A stretch of DNA of 64,000 bases from Microbacterium thalli (lineage in GTDB: Bacteria > Actinomycetota > Actinomycetes > Actinomycetales > Microbacteriaceae). The DNA lies in NCBI RefSeq assembly GCF_028737325.1, contig NZ_JAQZCH010000002.1:186001-250000 (forward strand). The letters run 5' to 3'. The notes beneath the pieces are model-generated. The model had not been told where the DNA came from, searched no databases, and saw only the letters and a list, made by a program, of their open reading frames with translations. This document shows, piece after piece, positions 28,437 to 38,593 of this stretch (positions are counted from its first letter, which is position 1; each line of letters starts with the position of its first letter). The position numbers and the translations under genes were made by a program.

Positions 28437-30394
28437 CCGCCCGCCCCACCGCGCGGGTACTGATCGACTCGCCGCTCCCGCAGCTCGATCGGCTCTTCGA
28501 CTACGTCGTGCCCGACGCGTTGATCGAGACGGCCCAGCCGGGTGTCCGGGTGAAGGTGCCGTTGCGCACCGTGGGCCGAACCGTCGAGGGGTACCTCGTC
28601 GAGCTGGGGGAGGAGAGCGACGCCGACCGCCCGCTGTCGGAGCTCGAGGACGTGGTGTCGCCCGTGGTCGTCCTGCCCCCGAGTCTGTATGCCACGGCTC
28701 GTCGAGCCGCAGACCGTGCGGCGGGCTCGGCCGGCGACATCCTGCGCCTGGTCATCCCGAAGCGCATGGTGCGCGCCGAGAAGGCCTGGGTCGCGGCGCC
28801 GCGACCCGAGGTCCCGGTCGTGCCCGACGACGCACGTGCCTGGGCGCACGAGGTGATGGCTCCATACCCCGACCTCGCCGGCGCCGTGGCGCAGGGTGAG
28901 CGGATCGCTCTCGATGCCCCGCCGCGTCCGGGCGAGGCAGGGCCGGCGTGGGCCGAGCTGCTCGCGGCGATCGCCGTCGAGACCCTCGCCGCGGGCCGCA
29001 GCGCGGTCGTCGTCGTGCCCGACCACCGGGACGAGGCGCACGTGCTGACCGCTCTCGCGGCGCGTCTTCCCGATACCGCGGTCGTCCGCGACGACGCCCG
29101 GCGCTCGGGTCCGGAGCGCTATGCGAGCTATCTGCGTCTGCTGTCCGATGTGCCGTGCGTGGTCGTGGGAAACCGTTCGACCGTCTACGCACCGGCCCAC
29201 GACGTCGGCGTCGTCCTCGTCTGGGACGACGGCGACCCGCTGCTCGCCGAGCCGCTGAGTCCGGGAGTCCACGCCCGCGACGCGGCCCTGGTGCGTCAGG
29301 AGGTCGAGGGGAGCGCCCTCGTGTTCGCGGGCATCACCCGGACCACCGACGTCGAACGACTCGTCGCGCTGGGCTGGGTGCGCGACATCCCGATGCGCCG
29401 ACGCGAGAGCCCCCGCGTCGTCCTCTCGGCGACGCGCGAGGGGGAATCCCGCGGCACACGCGTGCCTTCCGCCGCGTTCGCGGCAGCGCGGGAGGCGCTG
29501 GGCCGCGGCCCGGTCCTGGTCCAAGTCGCTCGACCGGGCTACGCCCCGGTCCTCGTGTGCGCGGACTGCCGCACGCCCGCGCGCTGCGCCCACTGCGCGG
29601 GTCCGTTACGTGCGCGACGTCCCGGTGCCGTGCCGGACTGCACGTGGTGCGGCCGCTCGGCCCCGGCGTGGTCGTGCACCGCCTGCTCCTCGCCGCGGCT
29701 GCGAATGGCCTCGTCGGGCAGCGAGCGCACCGCCGACGAGCTCGGACGAGCGTTCCCGAACACCCGCATCATCGTCTCGGACGGCGAGCACCAGATCACG
29801 CACGTCGACCCGAAGCCCGCGCTGGTCATCGCGACCCGCGGCGCCGAGCCTTTCGTCACCGGCGGCTACCGCGCTGTGATCCTCCTCGACGGCGATCGCA
29901 TGCTCATGACCGAGCAGCTGCGCATCGCCGAAGCGTGTCTGCGGTGGTGGTCGGATGCCGCCGCCCTCGCCGCCCCGGGTGCACCCGTGCATCTCGTCGG
30001 CGTCGCCGGGCCCGCCGCCCGCGCCCTGGCGACGTGGACGCAGCCGGCCTACGCCCGGACGGAGTTGGCGGAGCGCGCCCCGCTGCAGATGCCGCCCGTC
30101 GTGCGGGTCGCGGCGGTGGAGGGCACGGCCACCGCGGTCGCGGGCGCCCTCGCGCAACTGCGGACGGACGTGCCGGCACTGAGCGAGGCAGCCGTCCTCG
30201 GCCCCGTGCCCCGCGAGGACACTGCCGTGCGCGCGCTCGTGCGCTTCGAGTACGCCCAGGGCCGCGCCGTCGCGGATTCGCTGCGCGCCTCCGTCATCGC
30301 CGAGGCCCTGCGCGGCCGCCGACGCCGCGGTGCCCCGCCCGGGGCGCGCAATACACTCAAGGTACGGCTCGACGTGCCCGATCTCGATCTGTGA
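28433..30394 (+). CDS. priA: Primosomal protein N' (PriA) of the actinobacterial, helicase-motif-deficient type
   Basis: A 653-residue PriA homologue for replication restart. The N-terminal DNA-binding domain ([34 protein letters not shown]) and the zinc-binding region with four CxxC pairs (CADC, CAHC, CTWC, CTAC) are intact. The helicase core is not: no GxTGSGKT Walker A is found, and the DEEH segment reads WDDGDP in [13 protein letters not shown]. This loss is known for actinobacterial PriA, so ATP-driven unwinding is unlikely. GTG start overlaps the metK stop by 4 bp. Confidence 0.92.
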   Translation: MTARPTARVLIDSPLPQLDRLFDYVVPDALIETAQPGVRVKVPLRTVGRTVEGYLVELGEESDADRPLSELEDVVSPVVVLPPSLYATARRAADRAAGSAGDILRLVIPKRMVRAEKAWVAAPRPEVPVVPDDARAWAHEVMAPYPDLAGAVAQGERIALDAPPRPGEAGPAWAELLAAIAVETLAAGRSAVVVVPDHRDEAHVLTALAARLPDTAVVRDDARRSGPERYASYLRLLSDVPCVVVGNRSTVYAPAHDVGVVLVWDDGDPLLAEPLSPGVHARDAALVRQEVEGSALVFAGITRTTDVERLVALGWVRDIPMRRRESPRVVLSATREGESRGTRVPSAAFAAAREALGRGPVLVQVARPGYAPVLVCADCRTPARCAHCAGPLRARRPGAVPDCTWCGRSAPAWSCTACSSPRLRMASSGSERTADELGRAFPNTRIIVSDGEHQITHVDPKPALVIATRGAEPFVTGGYRAVILLDGDRMLMTEQLRIAEACLRWWSDAAALAAPGAPVHLVGVAGPAARALATWTQPAYARTELAERAPLQMPPVVRVAAVEGTATAVAGALAQLRTDVPALSEAAVLGPVPREDTAVRALVRFEYAQGRAVADSLRASVIAEALRGRRRRGAPPGARNTLKVRLDVPDLDL

Positions 30395-30402
30395 GGAGCG
30401 CC

Positions 30403-31320
30403 ATGCGCATCGTGTTCGCCGGGACTCCGGAACCCGCCCTTCCTTCTCTCCGACGCCTCGCGGCCTCTGGCCACGAGATCGTCGGGGTCGTCACGCGCCG
30501 CGACGCCCCCCTGGGGCGAAAGCGCGTGCTCACCCCGTCACCGGTCGCGTCGCTCGCGGACGAGCTCGGACTGCCGGTGCTCAAGACCGACCGCCTCGAC
30601 GCCGATGCCACCGCCGCGATCACCGCGTGGTCCCCGCAGCTCGGTGTGATCGTGGCCTATGGCGGGCTCGTGCGCGAGCCGCTGCTGTCGGCTCCCGCAC
30701 ACGGCTGGATCAACCTGCACTTCTCGCTGCTGCCGGCCTGGCGCGGCGCCGCACCGGTGCAGCGCGCGCTCATCGCGGGCGATCGCGTGACCGGAGCGAG
30801 TGTGTTCCAGCTCGTCCCCGAGCTCGACGCCGGGGACGTCTACGCCGAGGCGCGCTACGACGTCCCGCGCGGAGCGACCGCCGGCGAGGTGCTGGAGTCT
30901 CTCGCCGACCTCGGTGCCGAGACCCTCGCCGACGTCGTCGACGCGATCGCCGGCGGCACCGCGGCGGCGACGCCCCAGTCGGGCAGCGTGAGCCTGGCCC
31001 CCAAGCTCACCCTCGCCGACGGGCTCCTCGATTTCTCGCAGGCCGCCGACGTGGTCCTCGACCGTTACCGCGGCACGACGCCGGAGCCCGGCGCGCACAC
31101 GACGCTCGGCGGGCAGCGGCTCAAAGTGCTCTCCGCCCGGCGCGGTCCCGATGCCGAGCTCCCCGCGGGGATCATCCGTCTGATCGGCAAAGAGGTGGTC
31201 GTCGGCACGGGGGCCGGCACGATCGCGCTGCGGACGGTCCAACCCGCCGGGCGCGGCGCGATGGCGGCTGCCGACTGGTGGCGCGGTCAGCGCCTCGAGA
31301 CCGCGGAGGCGGGATCATGA
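30403..31320 (+). CDS. fmt: Methionyl-tRNA formyltransferase
   Basis: A 305-residue enzyme that formylates initiator Met-tRNA with 10-formyl-THF. It has the N-terminal GTPEPALPSL, the catalytic INLHFSLLPAWRGAAPV and PELDAGDVY, and the C-terminal OB-like domain. The ATG at 30403 lies 8 bp after the priA stop with GAGGAG in between. The stop overlaps rsmB by 4 bp. Confidence 0.96.
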   Translation: MRIVFAGTPEPALPSLRRLAASGHEIVGVVTRRDAPLGRKRVLTPSPVASLADELGLPVLKTDRLDADATAAITAWSPQLGVIVAYGGLVREPLLSAPAHGWINLHFSLLPAWRGAAPVQRALIAGDRVTGASVFQLVPELDAGDVYAEARYDVPRGATAGEVLESLADLGAETLADVVDAIAGGTAAATPQSGSVSLAPKLTLADGLLDFSQAADVVLDRYRGTTPEPGAHTTLGGQRLKVLSARRGPDAELPAGIIRLIGKEVVVGTGAGTIALRTVQPAGRGAMAAADWWRGQRLETAEAGS

Positions 31321-32669
31321 ACCCGGCACGACGGGTCGCCTTCGACGTGTTGCGCGCGGTCGACGAGTCCGATGCGTACGCGAACCTGCTGCTGCCGCAG
31401 GAACTACGGCGCGCGAGACTGACGCCCGCCGACGCCGCGCTCGCGACCGAGCTCACCTACGGGACGCTGCGGCGACGCGGCACCTACGACGCGATCATCG
31501 AACACGCCTCGGGGCGGGCCGTCGATGCGATCGACCCGCCGGTGCGCGACGCGCTGCGCCTGGGCGTGCATCAACTCCTCACGACGCGCGTGGCTTCGCA
31601 CGCCGCGGTGAACGAAAGCGTCGAGCTCGTCCGACGCGCGGGAGCCGCGAACGCGGCGGGTTTCGCCAACGCCGTCCTCCGGCGCATCGCGCGCGACAAC
31701 CCCGGTGAGTGGTTGCAGCGGGTCGCCGATGCCGCCCGGTCCGACGACGAGCGCCTCGGTCTGCGCTACGCGCATCCGGTCTGGGTGATCCGCGCCTTCC
31801 GGCGCGCTCTCGCGGCAGAAGGGCGATCCGATGAGCTCGAGGAGCTTCTCGCCGCCGACAACGTGTCGCCGACGGTGACCATGACGGCGCTGCCCGGCCT
31901 CGCCGACATCCCCGCCGACGTTGCACGTACCCCGTACTCGCCCATCGGTTTCCGGCTCGGCGGCGGCGACCCCGAGCCGGTCGTACGCGCGGCCGAGGGC
32001 CGCGTCCGTGTCCAGGACGAAGGATCGCAGCTCGCGGCGCTCGCACTCTCGCGGGTGCGAGCGGTGCGTCCCGGCGAGCGGTGGCTCGATCTGTGCGCCG
32101 CGCCGGGTGGCAAGACCGCCGTCCTCGCGTCCGAGGCGCTTGCGGGCGGCGCTCTCGTGGAGGCCAACGAGCTCTCTCCTGCCCGGGCGAAGCTCGTGCG
32201 CACCTCGGTCGCGGGCGTGCCGCTGGAGGTGCCGGTGTCGGAGGAGGACGGGCGCGTCCGCGCCGGGCGCGGCGTCTACGACCGCATCCTCGTCGACGCC
32301 CCCTGCACCGGCCTCGGCGCGCTGCGCCGGCGCCCCGAGGCGCGGTGGCGCAAGTCGCCCGCGGACGTCCCGGAGCTGTCCGACCTCCAGCGCGGTCTGC
32401 TCGAGGCGGCCGTCGACGCGCTCGCCCCGGGCGGAGTCGTGGCGTACGTGACGTGCTCGCCCCATCTCGCCGAGACGGCGGCCGTTGTCGCCGATGTGCG
32501 ACGCTCGCGCGACGACCTCGTCGAGCTGGATGCGCGGGCCGTCCTGCGCTCGGTGTCACGCGGCGAGCTCGACCTGCCCGATCCGCAGGATGGGTCGGGC
32601 CGCGCGCAGCTGTGGCCGCATCGGCACGGCACCGACGCGATGTCGATCACGCTGCTGCAGAAGCGGTGA
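31317..32669 (+). CDS. rsmB: 16S rRNA m5C967 methyltransferase (RsmB/Sun family)
   Basis: A 450-residue protein with an N-terminal NusB-like RNA-binding domain (ARRVAFDVLRAVDESDAY) and a C-terminal SAM-dependent methyltransferase domain. SAM motif DLCAAPGGKT, motif IV DAPCTGLGALRRRPE and the catalytic Cys in YVTCSPH are present, as expected for m5C RNA methyltransferases. It follows fmt, its usual partner. The exact rRNA target is taken from the family. Confidence 0.94.
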   Translation: MNPARRVAFDVLRAVDESDAYANLLLPQELRRARLTPADAALATELTYGTLRRRGTYDAIIEHASGRAVDAIDPPVRDALRLGVHQLLTTRVASHAAVNESVELVRRAGAANAAGFANAVLRRIARDNPGEWLQRVADAARSDDERLGLRYAHPVWVIRAFRRALAAEGRSDELEELLAADNVSPTVTMTALPGLADIPADVARTPYSPIGFRLGGGDPEPVVRAAEGRVRVQDEGSQLAALALSRVRAVRPGERWLDLCAAPGGKTAVLASEALAGGALVEANELSPARAKLVRTSVAGVPLEVPVSEEDGRVRAGRGVYDRILVDAPCTGLGALRRRPEARWRKSPADVPELSDLQRGLLEAAVDALAPGGVVAYVTCSPHLAETAAVVADVRRSRDDLVELDARAVLRSVSRGELDLPDPQDGSGRAQLWPHRHGTDAMSITLLQKR

Positions 32670-32674
32670 CGTCG

Positions 32675-32680
32675 GATAAT
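32675..32680 (+). promoter_or_regulatory. -10-like hexamer GATAAT before rpe (leaderless spacing)
   Basis: GATAAT, six bases, then the GTG at 32687. It starts 5 bp after the rsmB stop. Its first base departs from TANNNT, so it is weaker than the others. Confidence 0.4.
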
Positions 32681-32686
32681 GGGCGG

Positions 32687-33364
32687 GTGACCGACGCCGA
32701 CGCCATCCGCATCAACCCCAGCATCCTGGCCGCCGACTTCGTCAACATGCAAGCGGAGCTCGGCCGCATCCGTGCCGCCGATTTCGTGCACGTCGACGTC
32801 ATGGACAACCACTTCGTGCCCAATCTGACGTTCGGTCCGCAGATGGTCGAGCGCATCCAAGCGACGAGTCCCGTCCCGCTGGATGTGCACCTGATGATTT
32901 CGGATGTCGACCGGTGGGCGCCGGGTTATGCCGAGCTGGGCGCCGCGAGCGTCACCTTCCACCTCGAGGCGGCGACCGACCCGGTGCGGCTGGCTCGTCG
33001 CCTGCGCGGCATCGGCGCGCGGGCCGGCGTCGCCGTCAAGCCCGCCACCGCCGTCGACGGCCTCTTCGATGTGCTGGACGAGTTCGATCAGATCCTGGTC
33101 ATGACCGTCGAGCCCGGCTTCGGCGGGCAGAGCTTCATGGCGGACCAGATGCCCAAGCTGCGCCGGCTGTCCGACGAGGCTCGACGCCGCGGCTCCCAGG
33201 TGTGGCTGCAGGTCGACGGCGGCATCTCCGAGGCGACGATCGCGCAGGCGGCCGAAGCAGGCGCCGACACCTTCGTCGCGGGGTCGGCGGTGTTCGGGGC
33301 GGATGATCCGGATGCCGCCATCGCGAGCCTCCGCTCAGGTGCCGCCGCCGCGCACCGTCATTGA
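32687..33364 (+). CDS. rpe: Ribulose-phosphate 3-epimerase
   Basis: A 225-residue TIM-barrel enzyme of the pentose phosphate pathway (Ru5P to Xu5P). The signatures INPSILAADFVNMQAEL, HVDVMDNHFVPNLTFG, VMTVEPGFGGQSFM and LQVDGGI are complete. The GTG at 32687 is chosen from the promoter hexamer 6 nt upstream and because family homology begins a few residues later. Confidence 0.96.
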   Translation: MTDADAIRINPSILAADFVNMQAELGRIRAADFVHVDVMDNHFVPNLTFGPQMVERIQATSPVPLDVHLMISDVDRWAPGYAELGAASVTFHLEAATDPVRLARRLRGIGARAGVAVKPATAVDGLFDVLDEFDQILVMTVEPGFGGQSFMADQMPKLRRLSDEARRRGSQVWLQVDGGISEATIAQAAEAGADTFVAGSAVFGADDPDAAIASLRSGAAAAHRH

Positions 33365-33404
33365 TCCACGGCGGTCGGCGGTCGGGGAGGGGTCCCGGTC
33401 CCGG

Positions 33405-33410
33405 TACCCT
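33405..33410 (+). promoter_or_regulatory. -10-like hexamer TACCCT of a probable leaderless promoter (hisE)
   Basis: TACCCT, six bases (ggctag), then GTG 33417. No ribosome-binding site fits, so hisEG mRNA is probably leaderless. Confidence 0.5.
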
Positions 33411-33416
33411 GGCTAG

Positions 33417-33680
33417 GTGAAGACGTTCGACGCCCTGTTCGCAGAGCTCACCGCGATCGCTGAGACGCGACCCGAGGGCTCGGGTACCGTCGCACAGCTG
33501 GATCGCGGCGTGCACGCCATCGGCAAGAAGATCGTCGAAGAGGCCGCTGAGGTCTGGATGGCGGCCGAGTATCAGTCCGACGCCGAGACGGCCGAGGAGA
33601 TCTCGCAGCTGCTCTACCACCTGCAGGTGCTCATGATCAGCAAGGGTCTGCGCCCCGAAGACGTCTATCGACATCTCTGA
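33417..33680 (+). CDS. hisE: Phosphoribosyl-ATP pyrophosphatase
   Basis: An 87-residue all-alpha enzyme, second step of histidine synthesis (PR-ATP to PR-AMP). The motifs [14 protein letters not shown] and [14 protein letters not shown] carry the Mg-binding Glu/Asp residues of the MazG-like fold. hisE and hisI are separate genes here. hisG follows after 40 bp. Confidence 0.95.
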   Translation: MKTFDALFAELTAIAETRPEGSGTVAQLDRGVHAIGKKIVEEAAEVWMAAEYQSDAETAEEISQLLYHLQVLMISKGLRPEDVYRHL

Positions 33681-33720
33681 GCGACGCTCCGCCTTCCCGC
33701 TCCGCGACAGAAAGACCCCC

Positions 33721-34563
33721 ATGCTGCGCATCGCCGTCCCGAACAAGGGATCGCTCGCCGAGACCGCCGCCGAGATGCTGGCCAAGGCCGGCTACACCGG
33801 CCGCCGCGACGCGAAAGACCTGCACGTCATCGACCCGGTCAACGAGGTCGAGTTCTTCTACCTGCGCCCCAAGGACATCGCGACCTACGTCGGTTCCGGC
33901 GCCCTCGACGTCGGCATCACCGGCCGCGACCTGCTGCTCGACGCCCGCATGCCCGGCGCTCGCGAGATCGAGCGCCTCGGCTTCGCGGGTTCGACCTTCC
34001 GCTTCGCCGCCCCGACCGGCACCTTCACCGACGTCGCCGAGCTCGCCGGCAAGCGCATCGCCACGTCGTACCCGGGGCTGGTCGACGCCTTCCTCGATGA
34101 GCGGGGCATCGCCGTCGACCTCGTGCCTCTCGACGGCGCGGTCGAGTCGGCCGTGCGCCTCGGGGTCGCCGACGCCGTCGCCGACGTCGTCGAGACCGGC
34201 ACGACGCTCCGACAGGCCGGGCTCGAGGTCTTCGGCCCCGAGATCCTGCGCTCCGAAGCGGTATTGATCGCCGGGCCGGCGGATGCCGCGGGCACCGAGC
34301 GTCTGCTGCGCCGCTTGCGGGGTGTGCTCGTCGCGCGGCAGTACGTCTTGGTGGACTACGACCTGCCCGCCCACCTCGTCGACGACGCGGTCGCCATCGC
34401 CGGCGGCATCGAGTCGCCGACGATCTCGCCGCTGCGCGACCCGTCCTGGGTCGCAGTCCGCGTCATGGTGCCGCGCACGAGCGTTAACAAGACGATGGAC
34501 GACCTGTACGCGATCGGCGCCCGGGCGATCCTCGTCACCGCGATCGACAACGCGAGGCTCTGA
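33721..34563 (+). CDS. hisG: ATP phosphoribosyltransferase, long form
   Basis: A 280-residue HisG of the long, HisZ-independent class: catalytic domains with [10 protein letters not shown] and the PRPP loop [15 protein letters not shown], then a C-terminal ACT-like domain (about 210-280) for histidine feedback. It catalyses the committed step of histidine synthesis. The ATG at 33721 has a GACAGAAAGA purine run upstream. hisF follows 1 bp after the stop. Confidence 0.96.
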   Translation: MLRIAVPNKGSLAETAAEMLAKAGYTGRRDAKDLHVIDPVNEVEFFYLRPKDIATYVGSGALDVGITGRDLLLDARMPGAREIERLGFAGSTFRFAAPTGTFTDVAELAGKRIATSYPGLVDAFLDERGIAVDLVPLDGAVESAVRLGVADAVADVVETGTTLRQAGLEVFGPEILRSEAVLIAGPADAAGTERLLRRLRGVLVARQYVLVDYDLPAHLVDDAVAIAGGIESPTISPLRDPSWVAVRVMVPRTSVNKTMDDLYAIGARAILVTAIDNARL

Positions 34564-34564
34564 C

Positions 34565-35329
34565 GTGACGCTTGCACGTCGCGTCATCCCGTGCCTCGAC
34601 GTCGCCGCCGGCCGCGTCGTCAAGGGCGTCAACTTCGAGAACCTGCGCGACATGGGGGATCCCGTCGAGCTGGCTCGGGTGTACTTCGACCAGGGCGCGG
34701 ACGAGCTGACTTTCCTCGACGTCACCGCGACGGTCGACGGTCGGGCGACGACCTACGACGTCGTCCGCCGCACCGCCGAGCAGGTGTTCATCCCGCTGAC
34801 GGTGGGTGGCGGCATCCGATCGGTCGACGACGTCGCCCGGCTGCTGTCGGTCGGCGCCGATAAGGTCGGGGTGAACTCGGCCGCCATCGCACGACCCGAC
34901 CTCGTGAACGAGATCGCTGACCGCTTCGGCGCGCAGGTGCTCGTGCTCTCGCTCGACATCAAGCGCGCGCCCGGCACCGCATCGGGCTTCGTCGTGACGA
35001 CGCACGGCGGTCGCACCGCCACGTCCCTCGACGCGCTCGAATGGGCGCGCGAGGCCATCGAGCGCGGCGCCGGCGAGTTGCTCGTCAACTCGATCGACGC
35101 CGACGGCACGAAGGACGGGTTCGACCTCGAACTGATCGCCGCCATGCGCGAGATCGCGAGCGTGCCGGTCATCGCCTCGGGCGGCGCGGGCGCGGCCGAG
35201 CACTTCGCGCCCGCCATCGCCGCAGGAGCGGACGCGGTACTCGCCGCTTCGGTGTTCCACTCCGGTCAGCTCACGATCGGCGACGTCAAGGACGCGCTCG
35301 TCGCGGACGGGATCGAGGTGCGCGCATGA
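34565..35329 (+). CDS. hisF: Imidazole glycerol phosphate synthase subunit HisF (cyclase)
   Basis: A 254-residue TIM barrel. [19 protein letters not shown] carries the catalytic Asp, and [13 protein letters not shown] and [13 protein letters not shown] are the phosphate loops. It pairs with HisH, which is not in this window, nor are hisA, hisB, hisC or hisD, so the his pathway is split. The start is GTG at 34565. It overlaps hisI by 4 bp. Confidence 0.96.
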   Translation: MTLARRVIPCLDVAAGRVVKGVNFENLRDMGDPVELARVYFDQGADELTFLDVTATVDGRATTYDVVRRTAEQVFIPLTVGGGIRSVDDVARLLSVGADKVGVNSAAIARPDLVNEIADRFGAQVLVLSLDIKRAPGTASGFVVTTHGGRTATSLDALEWAREAIERGAGELLVNSIDADGTKDGFDLELIAAMREIASVPVIASGGAGAAEHFAPAIAAGADAVLAASVFHSGQLTIGDVKDALVADGIEVRA

Positions 35330-35682
35330 GTGAGAGCATCGACGATCGCATCGCCCGCGTCGCCTTCGACGCGAACGGACTCGTGGCCGCCGTCATCCAG
35401 CAGCACGACACACTCGAAGTGCTCATGCTCGCGTGGATGGATGCCGAGGCGCTGCGCCGCACGCTCACGACCGGGCGTGTCACCTTCTGGTCGCGTTCCC
35501 GCCAGGAGTACTGGCGCAAGGGCGACACCTCCGGCCACATCCAGCTCGTTCGCGGCGCTCGACTGGACTGTGACGGCGACGCGGTGCTGATCGCGGTCGA
35601 GCAGGTCGGCGCGGCCTGCCACACGGGCACGCGGACCTGCTTCGACAGCGATGACCTCGCGCCGGTCGTGAGCGTGCCGTGA
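35326..35682 (+). CDS. hisI: Phosphoribosyl-AMP cyclohydrolase
   Basis: A 118-residue enzyme, third step of histidine synthesis. [19 protein letters not shown] and the zinc cysteines in LDCDGDAVL and CHTGTRTC are all present. The stop overlaps the Trp-operon membrane protein by 4 bp. In Mycobacterium and many relatives, trpE lies downstream of hisI and before this membrane protein gene; here it is absent. Confidence 0.96.
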   Translation: MSESIDDRIARVAFDANGLVAAVIQQHDTLEVLMLAWMDAEALRRTLTTGRVTFWSRSRQEYWRKGDTSGHIQLVRGARLDCDGDAVLIAVEQVGAACHTGTRTCFDSDDLAPVVSVP

Positions 35683-36284
35683 ACGGCCGGTCTCGCATGC
35701 TGGCCGTCCTCGCGGCGGTGCTCGGCGGCGGGCTGGCCGTCATCGGGTCGACCCAGCCGTGGCTCGAGGCCACTCTTCGCGACGGCGCCCACGCGGTCCT
35801 GCCGGTGCCGGGCACCGAGGCGTTGCCCCTGGTGACGCCTCTGGGCCTGGCCGCGCTCGCGCTCGGACTCGCCCTGTCGATCGTCGGCCCCGTCCTGCGC
35901 TACGTCTTCGGAGGCCTGGGCATCGTGATCGGGGGTGCGCTGCTCGTCGAATCGGTGCGGATCGCGCTGACGACGCCCCCGGCGGCCGTGGTCGGGGTCG
36001 TCGCCGAGACCACCGGTCTGTCGGGCGTCGCCGCCGTGGAGGCGCTCGTCTCGACGATCACGGCGACCGCGTGGCCGGTCATCACCGCCGTCGGCGCGCT
36101 CCTGATCGCCGCGGGGGGAGTGGTGACGCTCCTGACGGCGCGGTCCTGGCGCAGTACGGCACGGCGCTACCGCACCGACGCCGCGACGGAGGCTGCGCGG
36201 CCCCGCGGATCGCGACCGCACGACTCGCATGACGCGATCGATTCGTGGGACGACCTCAGCCGGGGGTCCGACCCCACCGCCTGA
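35679..36284 (+). CDS. Trp biosynthesis-associated membrane protein (Trp_oprn_chp family)
   Basis: A 201-residue protein with about four membrane segments (about 8-25, 51-70, 75-92, 131-152) and a hydrophilic Arg/Asp-rich tail. Proteins of this family are encoded beside trpC in actinobacteria (Rv1610-type), but their role is not known. GTG start at 35679 overlaps hisI. It is tied to his synthesis by coupling and to trp synthesis by family context. Confidence 0.88.
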   Translation: MNGRSRMLAVLAAVLGGGLAVIGSTQPWLEATLRDGAHAVLPVPGTEALPLVTPLGLAALALGLALSIVGPVLRYVFGGLGIVIGGALLVESVRIALTTPPAAVVGVVAETTGLSGVAAVEALVSTITATAWPVITAVGALLIAAGGVVTLLTARSWRSTARRYRTDAATEAARPRGSRPHDSHDAIDSWDDLSRGSDPTA

Positions 36285-36291
36285 GCCCCGA

Positions 36292-36297
36292 TAGACT
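36292..36297 (+). promoter_or_regulatory. Candidate -10 TAGACT for the trpCBA unit
   Basis: TAGACT lies 8 bp after the stop of the membrane-protein gene. A start near 36304 would leave a leader of about 28 nt with the GAAGGAG site. The same hexamer occurs upstream of lgt. Confidence 0.4.
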
Positions 36298-36331
36298 GTC
36301 GGAAGCCCGAGAAATCCCGCGAAGGAGAACA

Positions 36332-36559
36332 ATGAGCAACATCGGCGACCCCGGCCACGGACACTCCCCGGCGGCGTGGACCGCAGTCGTGATCATGCTC
36401 CTCGCGTTCGCGCTGGGCACCCTGTTCTTCTGGCTCGACATGCCGGCGCTCGTCTGGGCGTCCGCGGGCCTGCTCGTCGTCGGCGGCATCGTCGGCTGGG
36501 CGATGTCGAAGGCCGGGTACGGCGCCTACGGCGACAAGTACACCCCGAAAGCGCACTGA
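36332..36559 (+). CDS. Small membrane protein with HGxSPAAW N terminus (DUF6704-like)
   Basis: A 75-residue protein: conserved hydrophilic start (GDPGHGHSPAAWTAV), two membrane segments (about 16-34 and 40-58) and a short basic end. Proteins of this 'HGPAAW' type are encoded before trpC in many actinobacteria; function unknown. The ATG at 36332 has a strong GAAGGAG site. trpC begins 1 bp after its stop, so the two are likely coupled. Confidence 0.85.
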   Translation: MSNIGDPGHGHSPAAWTAVVIMLLAFALGTLFFWLDMPALVWASAGLLVVGGIVGWAMSKAGYGAYGDKYTPKAH

Positions 36560-36560
36560 C

Positions 36561-37337
36561 GTGCTGGCCGGTCTCACGGCCGGCGCCGTCGAGGACGCCG
36601 AGGCCCGTGCGGCCGATCGGCCCCTCGCCGTCGTCGAGCGCGACGCGCTCGCCCAGGCTCCGGCTCGAGACGCCCTGGTGGCCCTCGCCCCCGCTGAGCG
36701 TGTGCGCATCATCGCCGAGGTCAAGCGCGCGAGTCCATCGCGAGGTGACCTCGCCGACATCCCGGACCCCGCGCTGCAGGCCAGCCGGTACGAAGAGGGC
36801 GGCGCGTCCGTCATCTCCGTCCTGACCGAGGGGCGGCGGTTCAAGGGCAGCCTCGCCGACCTCGAGGCGGTCAAGGCTGCGGTCTCGCTGCCCGTGCTGC
36901 GCAAGGACTTCATCGCCACGCCGTACCAGGTGCTCGAGGCACGCGCCTCGGGGGCCGACCTCGTGCTGCTCATCGTGGCCGCGCTCGAGCAGCCGCTGCT
37001 CGAGCAGTTGCACGCGATGGTCCTCGAGCTGGGGATGACTCCGCTCGTCGAGACGCATTCGCTCGACGAGGTGCACCGCGCGGCCGACGTCGGCGCTCGA
37101 CTCGTGGGCGTCAACGCCCGCGACCTGTCGACCTTCGAGCTCGACCGCGACCTGTTCGGCCGCCTGGCCGAGCACCTTCCCGACGACGCGGTGAAGATCG
37201 CCGAGTCCGCCGTGCTGACGCCCGCCGATGTCGCGCACTACCGTGCCGCGGGAGCGGATGCCGTCCTGATCGGCGAAGCCCTCGTGACCAACGATCCGGT
37301 CACGACCCTGCACGCATTCCTGGAGGCCGGCGCGTGA
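36561..37337 (+). CDS. trpC: Indole-3-glycerol phosphate synthase
   Basis: A 258-residue TIM barrel with the signature [30 protein letters not shown] and the [11 protein letters not shown] phosphate-site region. Converts CdRP to indole-3-glycerol phosphate. GTG start 1 bp after the upstream gene; 4-bp overlap with trpB. Confidence 0.95.
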   Translation: MLAGLTAGAVEDAEARAADRPLAVVERDALAQAPARDALVALAPAERVRIIAEVKRASPSRGDLADIPDPALQASRYEEGGASVISVLTEGRRFKGSLADLEAVKAAVSLPVLRKDFIATPYQVLEARASGADLVLLIVAALEQPLLEQLHAMVLELGMTPLVETHSLDEVHRAADVGARLVGVNARDLSTFELDRDLFGRLAEHLPDDAVKIAESAVLTPADVAHYRAAGADAVLIGEALVTNDPVTTLHAFLEAGA

Positions 37338-38593
37338 GCCTGAGAGACCAGCACGGACCGTTCTTCGGCGACTTCGGCGGGCGTTTCATGCCCGAGTCGC
37401 TCATCGCCGCGATCGACGAGCTGACGGCCGTGTACGAGCAGGCGATGGCCGATCCCGCTTTCACCGCCGAGCTCGCGCACATCCTCGCCACCTACGCGGG
37501 GCGCCCGTCGGCGCTGACCGAGGTGCCGCGCTTCGCCGCGCACGCCGGGGGAGCGCGGGTGTTCCTCAAGCGGGAGGACCTGAACCACACCGGTTCGCAC
37601 AAGATCAACAACGTCATCGGGCAAGCGCTGCTGACCAAGCGCCTGGGCAAGACCCGCGTCATCGCCGAGACAGGTGCGGGCCAGCACGGCGTCGCCACAG
37701 CGACCGCGGCCGCCCTGTTCGGTTTCGACTGCACGATCTACATGGGCGAGGTCGACACCGAGCGCCAGGCCCTCAACGTCGCGCGGATGCGTCTGCTCGG
37801 CGCCGAGGTCATCCCCGTCACCACCGGCTCGCGGACGCTCAAGGACGCCATCAACGAGGCCTACCGCGACTGGGTCGCCTCGGTCGAGACGACCAACTAC
37901 GTCTTCGGGACGGCCGCCGGCCCGCACCCGTTCCCGGCCATGGTCCGCGACTTCCAGAAGATCATCTCCGAAGAAGCCCGCGAGCAGCTGCTGTCCGAGA
38001 CGGGGCGGCTGCCGGATGCCGTCGTGGCCTGCGTCGGCGGAGGATCGAACGCGATCGGCATGTTCGACGCGTTCCTCGACGACGAGGGCGTCGCGCTCTA
38101 TGGAGTCGAGGCGGCCGGCGACGGCGTCGACACCGAACGGCACGCGGCCTCGATCGAGCGGGGGCGCCCCGGCGTCCTGCACGGCGCGAAGACCTTCGTG
38201 CTGCAGGACGAGGACGGTCAGACGGTCGAGTCGCACTCGATCTCGGCCGGCCTCGATTACCCGGGCGTCGGGCCCGAGCACGCGTGGCTCGCCTCGATCG
38301 GCCGCGCTCAGTACATCCCCGCGACCGACACCGAGGCCATGGAGGCCTTGCGCCTGCTCAGCCGCACCGAAGGCATCATCCCCGCCATCGAGTCGGCGCA
38401 CGCGCTGGCCGGCGCCCTCCGCATCGGACGCGAGCTCGGCCCCGACGCGATCATCGCCATCAACCTCTCGGGGCGCGGCGATAAAGACATGGACACAGCG
38501 GCACGGTGGTTCGAGCTGTACGACGACGGCGCCGAGCCGGTCGTCGAGCCGGGGCACGACGAAGCGGCATCCGGCGAAGGGGTCGAACTGTGA
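37334..38593 (+). CDS. trpB: Tryptophan synthase beta chain
   Basis: A 419-residue PLP enzyme. The PLP lysine lies in [15 protein letters not shown], the indole-channel region in [17 protein letters not shown] and the phosphate loop in [12 protein letters not shown]. Length and motifs fit TrpB1. The ~25-residue Glu/Asp-rich C-terminal tail is unconserved. GTG start; overlaps both neighbours by 4 bp. Confidence 0.97.
   Translation: MSLRDQHGPFFGDFGGRFMPESLIAAIDELTAVYEQAMADPAFTAELAHILATYAGRPSALTEVPRFAAHAGGARVFLKREDLNHTGSHKINNVIGQALLTKRLGKTRVIAETGAGQHGVATATAAALFGFDCTIYMGEVDTERQALNVARMRLLGAEVIPVTTGSRTLKDAINEAYRDWVASVETTNYVFGTAAGPHPFPAMVRDFQKIISEEAREQLLSETGRLPDAVVACVGGGSNAIGMFDAFLDDEGVALYGVEAAGDGVDTERHAASIERGRPGVLHGAKTFVLQDEDGQTVESHSISAGLDYPGVGPEHAWLASIGRAQYIPATDTEAMEALRLLSRTEGIIPAIESAHALAGALRIGRELGPDAIIAINLSGRGDKDMDTAARWFELYDDGAEPVVEPGHDEAASGEGVEL

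Noticed and set aside
36284..36331. A degraded trpE remnant
   Set aside because: The gap is 47 bp and holds only a promoter hexamer and a ribosome-binding site.
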